Shown here in pieces: positions 30,350 through 39,700 of a DNA stretch of 64,000 nucleotides (the stretch's first letter is position 1; every line of letters starts with the position of its first letter). The notes under the pieces are model-generated. The model was not told the origin of the DNA. It was given only the letters and a program-made list of their open reading frames with translations, and searched no databases. The translations under genes and the position numbers were made by a program. This stretch comes from Methylacidimicrobium fagopyrum (GTDB lineage Bacteria; Verrucomicrobiota; Verrucomicrobiia; Limisphaerales; UBA11358): assembly GCA_026225255.1 (NCBI GenBank), contig JAMFSJ010000073.1:1-64000 (forward strand). The letters are read 5' to 3'.

Positions 30350-30478
30350 TGGTTTGGAAAATATAAGCCAACGGCGCGGCAGAATAAAAGAAAACCCGTC
30401 GCGGTGCGCGGGTAATGTTCGCTGAAAGCGGAAACTTTTTTCACGCGTTTTGACTTGGCGGCGAATCTTTTCTAATCT

Positions 30479-31777
30479 GTGACCATGAAGATCGTTCGCC
30501 ATACTGACAAAGATTTTTCCGCCAAACTGCGTGAGATTGCCGCTGATTCCAGCTTGTTCGATACCGAGATCGAGCAACGGACCAAGGTGATTCTCCACGA
30601 TGTTTTCTTGCACGGCGATGCGGCGATTTTGGAGCTCACGGAAAAATTCGACGGCGCGACGCTAACCGCCGAGCAACTCGCGGTGACGTCGGCGGAATTA
30701 TTTAACGCCTCGCTGATGGCGGATGATGCGCTGCGTGCCGCAGTGGCCGAAGCGGACGCGAACATCGCCAGCTTTGCTAAAAAATCCAAACGCAAAAATT
30801 GGTCGGGTAAAAATTCTCACGGCGCGAGCGTGGGCGAAAAATTTGATCCATTCACGCGCGTTGGCATTTACATTCCTGGCGGCACCGCGCCGCTCGTTTC
30901 CACCGCGTTGATGACGATCACGCTGGCGCGTGTCGCGGGCTGCAAAGAGATCGTCGTCACCACGCCGTGCGGCCCAGACGGCTCCGTAAATCCCGCGATT
31001 TTATTCGCCGCGCGGGCGGCGGGCGCGACGGAAATTTATCGCGTCGGCGGCGCGCAAGCGATTGCTGCGTTCGCTTACGGCACGAAGACGATCCGGCGCG
31101 TGCAGAAAATTTTCGGCCCCGGCAACGCCTACGTCAGCACGGCCAAGCGACTGCTCTTCGGGCGCGTGGCGATTGATCTGCTCGCCGGCCCGAGCGACGT
31201 TTTGATTTTCGCCGATGATACGGCGAATCCCGCGTTCGCCGCCGCCGACATGCTCGCCCAAGCCGAACACGGTTCCGGCCACGAACGTGTCTGGCTCGTC
31301 ACGACTTCCGCAAAAATTCTTCGCGCGGTGGAAAAAGAAATCGCGAAACAATTGCCCAAACTGCCGCGCCGCGAATTTATCCAACGCGTGCTCGACCGCA
31401 ACGTGTGGCTCATCCACGTTGCGACCCTAGCCGACGGCGTCGCGCTGACGAACCAACTCGCGCCGGAACATTGCGAAGTCATCACGCGCAACGCGCGCCG
31501 CGTGAGCGATGGCATCGTGACGGCGGGCGCAATTTTCCTCGGCAACTGGTCGCCGACCGTCCTCGGTGATTACGTTGCTGGCCCAAGCCACACCTTGCCC
31601 ACCGATGGCGCGGGTGCCTCCTTCGCCGGCTTGACCGTGGATCAATTTCAACGTCGCACCAGCGTGGTGGAATACAATCGCGCCTCGCTCAAGAAAGCAC
31701 TGAAGACCGTAAAGAAATTCGCGGAACTGGAAGGCTTGGCGGCACACGGAAAAAGTGCGGAAGTGCGTTTGGGATAA
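30479..31777 (+). CDS. hisD: Histidinol dehydrogenase
   Basis: RVGIYIPGGTAPLVSTALMT; FGPGNAYVSTAKR; AGPSDVLIFAD; GPSHTLPTDGAG. Confidence 0.96.
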   Translation: MTMKIVRHTDKDFSAKLREIAADSSLFDTEIEQRTKVILHDVFLHGDAAILELTEKFDGATLTAEQLAVTSAELFNASLMADDALRAAVAEADANIASFAKKSKRKNWSGKNSHGASVGEKFDPFTRVGIYIPGGTAPLVSTALMTITLARVAGCKEIVVTTPCGPDGSVNPAILFAARAAGATEIYRVGGAQAIAAFAYGTKTIRRVQKIFGPGNAYVSTAKRLLFGRVAIDLLAGPSDVLIFADDTANPAFAAADMLAQAEHGSGHERVWLVTTSAKILRAVEKEIAKQLPKLPRREFIQRVLDRNVWLIHVATLADGVALTNQLAPEHCEVITRNARRVSDGIVTAGAIFLGNWSPTVLGDYVAGPSHTLPTDGAGASFAGLTVDQFQRRTSVVEYNRASLKKALKTVKKFAELEGLAAHGKSAEVRLG

Positions 31778-31869
31778 ACTTTTTTAAAACGACCGACTAG
31801 AGACTAGCTGAATTTAACCCATAGCTGGTTTCCAAAACAAGTAGCGGCAAAAGAGGTTTCATGATTTGA

Positions 31870-32874
31870 TTGGATTTGTTCCAAACCTTCAACGTTGCGG
31901 CAGATGTGAGCAAATACTTAACAAAAGGAATGCATCTGGTCTACCTTGACCAATGCGTTCTCAGTCGTTTTTTGGAAACCCCAAAAAACACTCAATGGTG
32001 TGATTTGTGTGAAATAATTTTAAAAGGGAATGCGAGCCGTCGAATTCTTTGTCCTACATCTTTAGAACATTTGATTGAAACCTCCTCTCTGCCGAACGAG
32101 GACGCTGTCTATTTAGATGAGTTGATAAGAAAACTATCATTTGGATGGGCACTTTCAGATGAGTTCTTGCTGATAGCTCATCAAATAATAGCCAAACTAC
32201 GTGACCGTCTATTTTCTCGTGCACATTTTTTAGAAAAACGAGTTTTGCGCCCAATTACCTATCCTGGAACATTGGAAAAATTAAGGGAAATAAAAACTGG
32301 CTTGGATGAGCATAATGCTTGGCGTGTTCAAGGTGTAAATGAGCTAAACTCTTTAGTCCGCGATGGTCCCAAAGCTGGTGCTGAAATGTTACAAGCCTTG
32401 ATCAAGTTAAGTTCTGAAGGTTATGTTAAAAAGCTGCTAGCTGAAGTTTCGAATTCTTTGCTAGCTGGCCATGTCATTATACGCTTTGAAGACAACAATG
32501 ATAAAATGTTAAATTGGGCATCCAAGGTTGTTTATGAATTGATTGTTAAATATCGGCTCACTCTTGAAGAAGGGCAGAAATTATGTCAGTTATTACGCGC
32601 AGAAGGTTTAAATTTCATTCCCTCGCTCCAAATAAGAGCAGAGCTTCATGCCATGCAATTTTTTCGCAGAGAGAAAATCGAACCGCGCGATCAATATGAT
32701 ATCACTCGTGCTGCATGCGCGCTTCCTTATGCAGATGTTTTTATTACAGATGGCGGAAAAGCGAGCGCGATCAGAGAAATGAAACTAGATGCAGCTAATA
32801 AATCAGTAGTTTTTTCAATGAAGAAATCAGAACTCAATTCAATGATAGCCCACCTCAAAAAAATTGTGAATTAA
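31870..32874 (+). CDS. Hypothetical PIN-like protein (334 aa), low-GC, TTG start
   Basis: LVYLDQCVLSRFLET (acidic N-terminal), CPTSLEHLIETS, YDITRAACALPYADVFITDGG (acidic C-terminal); markedly more AT-rich than neighbours. Confidence 0.6.
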   Translation: MDLFQTFNVAADVSKYLTKGMHLVYLDQCVLSRFLETPKNTQWCDLCEIILKGNASRRILCPTSLEHLIETSSLPNEDAVYLDELIRKLSFGWALSDEFLLIAHQIIAKLRDRLFSRAHFLEKRVLRPITYPGTLEKLREIKTGLDEHNAWRVQGVNELNSLVRDGPKAGAEMLQALIKLSSEGYVKKLLAEVSNSLLAGHVIIRFEDNNDKMLNWASKVVYELIVKYRLTLEEGQKLCQLLRAEGLNFIPSLQIRAELHAMQFFRREKIEPRDQYDITRAACALPYADVFITDGGKASAIREMKLDAANKSVVFSMKKSELNSMIAHLKKIVN

Positions 32875-32939
32875 ATGAGTTTTTTCTGTTGTTCTTATAA
32901 ACGGCATAAAAACTTGCTTGAGCAATTGGAATTCGATGT

Positions 32940-33140
32940 ATGAAAAAATGGATTGTTGTTGATGCAGAACATTTAGGCGGAAGTCAGCGTGTGCGTGGCA
33001 CCCGCATTTCCGTGGCCTTCATTCTTGAATCGCTCGCCGCTGGAATGTCTGTTGCTGAGATCGTAGATGCATATCCAAGTTTAACCAAAGAGGCGGTTAA
33101 TGGAGTTTTAGCAGAAATTAGAATATGTGGACCGATTTAA
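32940..33140 (+). CDS. DUF433 domain protein (antitoxin-like)
   Basis: GGSQRVRGTRISVAFILESLAAGMSVAEIVDAYPSLTKEAVNGVLAEI. Confidence 0.85.
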   Translation: MKKWIVVDAEHLGGSQRVRGTRISVAFILESLAAGMSVAEIVDAYPSLTKEAVNGVLAEIRICGPI

Positions 33141-33188
33141 TTTTGTTCGCGTATTTTGCGTATTTCGCGGTTAATATTTAATTAATTT

Positions 33189-33515
33189 ATGCCCTGGACT
33201 TGTCTCATCATTGCCGGCCTGCTGGAAATCGGTTGGGCCATTGGTATGAAATACACTGAAGGTTTCACGCGCCTGTGGCCGACCGTGGGCACCGCCATTT
33301 GTTTGATCGTCAGCTTTTTTCTGCTGTCGTATTCGATCAAAACCATTCCCATGGGCACGGCTTACGCGGTCTGGACCGGCATCGGCGCGGCAGGTGCGGC
33401 CTTTTTTGGGATGCTGGTGTTTGGCGAATCACGCGAGGTCGGACGAATCGTTTGTTTGGTGTTGATCGTCGCCGGCACGGTGGGTTTAAAATGGTTTTCG
33501 GGAAAAGCAGGTTAA
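33189..33515 (+). CDS. SMR family multidrug/guanidinium transporter (SugE/EmrE-like)
   Basis: MPWTCLIIAGLLEIGWAIGMKYTEGFTRLWPT; IPMGTAYAVWTGIGAAGAAFFGMLVFGE. Confidence 0.93.
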   Translation: MPWTCLIIAGLLEIGWAIGMKYTEGFTRLWPTVGTAICLIVSFFLLSYSIKTIPMGTAYAVWTGIGAAGAAFFGMLVFGESREVGRIVCLVLIVAGTVGLKWFSGKAG

Positions 33516-33527
33516 TCTTATTATCAC

Positions 33528-34643
33528 ATGACCAAAGGGAATTCATTGATCCGGCCGCTGGTCCACGACTTGCACGCGTATGTGCCGGGCGAACAGCCGA
33601 AGATCAAAGGGCTGATCAAACTTAACACGAACGAAAATCCGTATCCGCCGTCGCCCAAAGTTTTGGCCGCCGTGCGCAAGGCGACGGATGAACGTTTGCG
33701 ACTGTATCCCAATCCGACGGCGCAAGTCTTGCGTGAAAAACTGGCAAAACTGCACAATTGCAAACCGGAGAATATCATCATCGGCAACGGTTCAGATGAA
33801 GTATTGGCGTTGGCGGTGAAATGTTTTGTCGAGCCAGCCGCCAACTCAAAACTAAAAACTAAAAATTCAAAACGGTCGGCGACGACCGTGCAATATTTCA
33901 CGCCGAGTTATTCGCTGTATCCCGTGCTGGCGGATATCCATGGCGCGGCGAAAAATGCCGTGCCGTTGAAATCCGATTTTTCCCTGCCGAGCGTTGCAGA
34001 ATTGCAGCGTGGCAAGCAGTGGGATTTCAAAGCGGCCTTGACGTTGGTGACTACGCCCAATGCGCCCAGCGGTCGCGGTTACTCGACGGCTTCCTTGGAA
34101 AAATTGTGTCGCGCGCAAAAAGGGGTCGTGGTTTTGGACGAAGCTTACGTTGATTTTGCGGAAGAAAATGCGCTGAAACTGGCGTTGAAATATCCACATG
34201 TGCTCGTGGCGCGGACTTTTTCCAAAGCGTATTCGCTGTGCTTCCAGCGCGTCGGTTATTTTGTTGGCAGCGCGGAACTGATCGCCGCGCTGGATAAAAT
34301 CCGCGACAGCTACAATGTGAACGGTCTGGGCCAGATCGCCGCCGCCGCGACGTTGGACGATCTGAAATATTATCGCGAAAATTTTGTGCGGATCATCACG
34401 ATCCGTCAATGGCTGGAACGCGAACTCGCTGCGCTCGGTTTTCAAGTATTGCCCAGCCAGACGAATTTTCTGTTAGCCAAGCCGCCGCAATTTCCCGCCC
34501 AAGCCTGGTTGCAAAAATTGCGCGATAAAAAAATTCTCGTCCGCTGGTTCAGCGCGCCGGGAATCAATCAATACCTGCGCATCACTATCGGCACGCCGGC
34601 GGAAGCGGTGGCGTTGGTCAAAGCGGTGCGCGCCATTTTATAA
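33528..34643 (+). CDS. hisC: Histidinol-phosphate aminotransferase
   Basis: IKLNTNENPYPPSP; IIGNGSDEVLAL; VVLDEAYVDFAEE; ARTFSKAYSLCFQRVGYFVG. Confidence 0.95.
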   Translation: MTKGNSLIRPLVHDLHAYVPGEQPKIKGLIKLNTNENPYPPSPKVLAAVRKATDERLRLYPNPTAQVLREKLAKLHNCKPENIIIGNGSDEVLALAVKCFVEPAANSKLKTKNSKRSATTVQYFTPSYSLYPVLADIHGAAKNAVPLKSDFSLPSVAELQRGKQWDFKAALTLVTTPNAPSGRGYSTASLEKLCRAQKGVVVLDEAYVDFAEENALKLALKYPHVLVARTFSKAYSLCFQRVGYFVGSAELIAALDKIRDSYNVNGLGQIAAAATLDDLKYYRENFVRIITIRQWLERELAALGFQVLPSQTNFLLAKPPQFPAQAWLQKLRDKKILVRWFSAPGINQYLRITIGTPAEAVALVKAVRAIL

Positions 34644-34664
34644 GTGACAATCTAAAAAACGCGC

Positions 34665-35480
34665 GTGTATTTGGAATTCTACAGTTTGAAGCAGGCCCCG
34701 TTCGACATCACGCCGAACCCGCGCTTCCTTTTCCACAGCACGAAACATCGCGAGGCGTTCAATCATCTGCTCTACGGTATCCGCGAACGGAAAGGTTTTG
34801 TCCAACTGACGGGCGAAGTCGGCGCGGGCAAAACGACGTTATGCCGCGCGTTGCTGGAGCAGTTGGATGAAAAATATTCCACCGCGCTGATTTTGAATCC
34901 GGTGTTGAACGGCGATGAATTAATGAAAGCCATCGCGACAGAATACGGCCTCGACGTGAAAGGCAAAGATCGTCTGGAAACGATTTCGGCGATCAGTAAT
35001 TTTTTATTAACGCAAACGTTGGCGGGTAAAGAAACGGTGCTGATCATCGATGAAGCGCAGAATTTAACGGAAGATTTGTTGGAACAAGTGCGATTGATTT
35101 CCAACATCGAAACGGACGACCGCAAATTGTTGCAAATCGTTTTGATGGGCCAGCCGGAATTGCGCGACCGCCTCAACAGCCCGCGCTTGAAACAACTGCG
35201 CCAGCGCATCACGGTGCGTTATCATTTGTCGGCGTTGACGCGTGCGGAAGTTGGCGAATATATCCGCCATCGGCTCACTTTGGCCGGGGCGAGCGGTGGT
35301 CCGACGTTTACCGCGCCGGCGGTTTGGCGCGTGTTTCGTTACAGCGGCGGCGTGCCGCGATTGGTCAACGCGGTTTGCGACAAAGCTTTGCTGGCCGGAT
35401 TTGTTGAACGCAGCCAGCAAATTAATTATCGAATGATCGGCCGCGCCATCCGCGAGCTCGAAGGCCACATCCACGCATGA
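34665..35480 (+). CDS. ExeA/GspA-like AAA ATPase
   Basis: YLEFYSLKQAPFDITPNPRFLFHSTKHREAF; GEVGAGKTTLCRALLEQL; LIIDEAQNLTEDLLEQVRLISNIE. Confidence 0.92.
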   Translation: MYLEFYSLKQAPFDITPNPRFLFHSTKHREAFNHLLYGIRERKGFVQLTGEVGAGKTTLCRALLEQLDEKYSTALILNPVLNGDELMKAIATEYGLDVKGKDRLETISAISNFLLTQTLAGKETVLIIDEAQNLTEDLLEQVRLISNIETDDRKLLQIVLMGQPELRDRLNSPRLKQLRQRITVRYHLSALTRAEVGEYIRHRLTLAGASGGPTFTAPAVWRVFRYSGGVPRLVNAVCDKALLAGFVERSQQINYRMIGRAIRELEGHIHA

Positions 35481-35995
35481 GCGAAATCAACGACGCCTTA
35501 AAACGCGCGCGCCAAGCGCCAGCGGATAAGTCCAATGAGCCGCGGGCGATCTATCTGCCGCCACGGCCAGTTGAGAAAACGCCGACAGTTTTGGGGTGGC
35601 TGATTCCGGCGTTTATCGTAGTGCTGGTCGTGGCGGCGGTTTTCTTTATCGGTTGGGCGGCGACGCATCGGCATGCGCAAAAAGTAATCGCGGTGCCAAA
35701 TCGCGCCGCGCCCGTGCCGCCCGTCGCGGATATTGCGCCGACGGTTTCGCCCAGCGCAACGCTGACAACTGCCCCCACGCCACTACCCGCGCAGATAGTT
35801 GCGCCAGCAACGCCTCCACTACCAAAGTTGCAGGGGATTTTTTATTCGCCCAATGCGCCGACCGCGATTTTGGGTGGAAAAACAATTGGCCTTGGCGACA
35901 AATTCGGTGATTATCGCGTGCAACACATTTCCCCAACTGCCGTAACGCTCGTTGATGCCAGCGGCCGGGAAATCAAAATCGAGATAAATCACTAA
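35477..35995 (+). CDS. GspB-like membrane-anchored protein
   Basis: MSEINDALKRARQ, single TM helix, Pro/Ala linker, C-terminal LQGIFYSPNAPTAILGGKTIGLGDKFGDYRV; overlaps upstream gene. Confidence 0.75.
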   Translation: MSEINDALKRARQAPADKSNEPRAIYLPPRPVEKTPTVLGWLIPAFIVVLVVAAVFFIGWAATHRHAQKVIAVPNRAAPVPPVADIAPTVSPSATLTTAPTPLPAQIVAPATPPLPKLQGIFYSPNAPTAILGGKTIGLGDKFGDYRVQHISPTAVTLVDASGREIKIEINH

Positions 35996-35998
35996 GTT

Positions 35999-36703
35999 AT
36001 GTTGCTGCGGAAATTGTTTTCGACTTCGCCCAGCGGCGCGCGCGCCCTGCCGTTCATTCTTTTCGTCGCGCTTACGTTTTGTCAGGGCCAGTTTGGTGAC
36101 GCTTCGGCTTACTGGTTTTACTTCGCCAAAACGCTCGTCGGCCTTTGGTTGATTTTTGAGATGCGCCCGTTCGTCACGGAAATGCGTTGGGCATTCAGTT
36201 GGGAAGCGGTCGTAGTTGGCATTGCGGTCTTCGCGGTTTGGGTGGGCATCAATGGCGAATGGACAACGCAAAATACGCTTTGGATTAAACTTGGTCTTTC
36301 GCATCCGGCCACGAAGCCGGCTTTAGTCTGGAATCCGAATGAACAATTCGGTTCCGGTTCCGCGTTGGCGTGGTTTTTTATCGCGGTGCGGATTTTGGGT
36401 TCCGCCTTCGTCGTGCCGCCGCTGGAAGAAGCTTTTTACCGTTCGTTTTTATATCGCTACATCGCCAATCAAAATTTTTTATCCGTGCCGTTGAATCAAT
36501 TTCTGTCCGTGCCGTTTTTTACAACGATTTTGATCTTTGGCTTGTCGCATAACGAATGGCTCGCCGGCATTATTTGCGGGGCCGCGTTTCAATGGCTTGT
36601 GCTCCGCAAAAATCGTCTCGGTGACGCGATGACCGCGCACGCGATCACAAATTTTCTACTCGGCGTGTGGGTGGTCTGGCGTGGCGCATGGAATTTTTGG
36701 TAA
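35999..36703 (+). CDS. CPBP/CAAX-type intramembrane protease (resembles the exosortase-associated group)
   Basis: PPLEEAFYRSFLYRYI (EExxxR), FGLSHNEW, HAITNFLLG; multi-TM. Confidence 0.82.
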   Translation: MLLRKLFSTSPSGARALPFILFVALTFCQGQFGDASAYWFYFAKTLVGLWLIFEMRPFVTEMRWAFSWEAVVVGIAVFAVWVGINGEWTTQNTLWIKLGLSHPATKPALVWNPNEQFGSGSALAWFFIAVRILGSAFVVPPLEEAFYRSFLYRYIANQNFLSVPLNQFLSVPFFTTILIFGLSHNEWLAGIICGAAFQWLVLRKNRLGDAMTAHAITNFLLGVWVVWRGAWNFW

Positions 36704-36730
36704 GCCCAAGCGCGCACTCCAAACCATTTC

Positions 36731-39700
36731 TTACGGGGATACGACGCGATAGAATTGCGCCGGATTCGTCGCTGCAAGATCGGTATAAGTCATCACGCTC
36801 GCGCTAGCTGTGCCGTTGGTCAAAACCCACCAATTCGTCAGCGGCAGCAGTAAATTCGTGCTGCTCAAAACGCGAAAACTTTGGCCACTCGCGCCACTGA
36901 AGTTGAAGGTGAAAACACCCGGACCAACGATGCCGTAGCTCCCGATCACCGGCGTGATGGTGGCCGTATAAATTAAATTCAACGAATTGCCGTTGGTATT
37001 CACACTGAAGATTCCAGCGAAGGAATTACTAAAATGACTCACGTCCATCACGAACGTTGACGGATTGAAATGCGTGATGCCGCCGCTGGTCGTCGCCAGC
37101 GTCCAAACATAATTGCTGCCAAACGCAAATCCGGGCAGACCACTGCTGGAAATTAATTGAATGGTAAACGGATTATTCGTCGTCGCTGCCAGATCAAGCG
37201 CGCCATTGATAGCTAATAAGTCTTGGCCGAAAATGTTAGTGGCATTCGTTAATTGAAAGCCTAGGGCGCCACCGGAGTTCCATGTTTCACTGCCCGTTGT
37301 CAAAGTGCCCACGCTGTTATTGCCCGGTGAAATCAAGCCGTTCACGATCACCGAACCGGTGACCGCGCCGTTGCCGCTCAACGTCGCGCCCGCCGCCGCC
37401 GTCACGGTGCCGGCCAGCGAACCATTGAGGACTAACACGCCATTACTGATAATGGTATTGCCCGAATAAGTATTCGCTCCGGCTAAAATTAATACGCCGG
37501 AACCGGTCTTACTCAGGGCGCCTGCGCCAACAAAACTTGCAGTCACCGTTGCGGTTTGATTGCCGCTCACGTCAACGGTATGGGTGCCGGAAATATTGCC
37601 GGTATTGGCGAGATTGAGATTGAGTCTGTTCACGCTTAAATCGGAATTCGTTAGATTGCCCAACGTGCCGTCCGCCCAAATAAAAGTTCCCGTGCGACTG
37701 CCGCCGCTATTCGCGCCCGCTTGCAAAATCTCGGTTCGCAACGTGCCGCTATCGAGTAACAAAGTTCCACTCGCCGTCGCCGTGCCCGTGCCGGTGGCGG
37801 CAATATTGTTGCCCAAAGTGATCGTGTTCGCCGCGACGTTGCCACCTTTCAATTCAAACGTGCCGTTGCCGGTGCGCGAATAGGAGGAGCCGCTGGTAGC
37901 ACCTTGCGCCTGGCCGATGGTCAAATTACTCGTGGTCAAAGTGCCGCCGCCCATCACAAAGTTAGCCGTGGTGACCCCATCACGATCGGAAGCATTGCCG
38001 AGTAATAACGTGGTTAACTGCGCGTCTAGCGTGCCATTGCTGACATTGAAGGTCGCGGTCGTGCTTTGTGCGGCGAAATTATTTTGCCAGCCGACGGTCA
38101 TCGTCGCCGGACTAATGCCATCGCTGGCACGAATCGTGACGGATGGATTGGTCAGGCCGGACGCAAACGCAACGCTGCTGGATTGTTTTTGGAAACCGAG
38201 ATTGATCGTATTCGCGTTGAAGTTATTGATCTGACCTAAAGTCAAAGCGCCGACGAACCCTGGCTGGCCAAGGCCGTTGAATCCCGCGACCAATAAATTC
38301 GCCGCCGTGATGTTATTCGTCGCTGCCAACTTCAACGTCGCCGTGCCCGCACCGGACGTGGCAAAGGTATTGGGTCCGACGCTGAACGTATTGCCCGGCG
38401 AATTGAAAGTGAAGCTACCCAATCCCGACAAGTCCAACGTCACACTAGTATGATTGGGCGAACCGAAATACCAATTACTAGAACTTAACTGTAACGTCCC
38501 GCCGCCGGTCACCGCCGCCGCTACGCCATCGTTCACCACCGGCGCATTCATTGGCTGCACGCCGCCAGCGAGATTCAGCGTCGTGGTGTTTTGGATGTCC
38601 GCGAAATTAATGGCGACGATATTCGTCCCGAGTTGGTTAGTGCTGCTCAAGCTCACGGTGCCGGCACCCAAAATTGTCAATGTCGTTGGCGTCGGTGCCG
38701 TCACGATGCCGCCGATGGTCAATGTTTGATTCGTCGGGACGATCCAGCATTGACCGTCCAATAAATTCAATCCGGCGATGATCGTCGCTGAAGCATTCGC
38801 GACAATGCCATTGCTGATGCTTAATGGCCCGGCTCCGGTCAATTTATAGCTGACACTGGCGACGGGATTAAAAGTCAGTTGCGCCACGGTATGCGCGCTG
38901 AGCAATGTCACTGTTCCGGCCGTGCTGCCCGCGCCAAAAATCGCGCCATAGCCAGTCGTGTCGTCCCAAGCCACATTGCTGCCCATACCGCCCCACCAAT
39001 TATTGCCGCCGGAACTCCAGAAGCCACCGCCATCTTGTGCGCCGGTCGTAAACGGGCCCATGTCCCAAGTTAGATTTGATCCGGAATAGTCGAATACCGC
39101 TTGGAACGATTTGCCATGCGCGCCGCTGGTATTGACCGTCAGAATAATCGTCGGGCTTAACTGCACCACGGTAACTCCGGCGTCGGCGGACACGACACTG
39201 CTGGCAGAACGATTCAGCGTCACAGTGATAGAACTCGTGTTCGTCTGCGTCGGATCGGCGATGCCGACGGATAAGCCGCCCAGCGTTTCCAGCGTGATGA
39301 CGGAAGACTTTTTGTTCACGGTGATCAAGTCGGCCGAATTATTTCCATCCAACCAGAAGTTAGCCGCGACTACGCCCAGCGCCGGTTTGCTGACCGCTTG
39401 AACGGTCGTCGTATTCGCCAGCACGATGATGTCAGGATTCGCCGCATAAGTGCTCATGGCGCTCGCCGTAAAGTTGGGCAGAACAACATAGGCATAAGTT
39501 GAGTTCACTGGTTTAAGACCGTGACTGAACCAGAGTTTAAGATAGTTATCGGTCAACAAATTTGTGGTGGAGCTGGTGTAAGTGCCGTTATTGATCTGTG
39601 ACCAACTATTGGTATTCGCGACGAATGACATTTGCAAATTCGTTGCGCCGCCGGGAAAGTAATAGCCGCCCACGCCATCCAAAGCACACCACGAAACACT

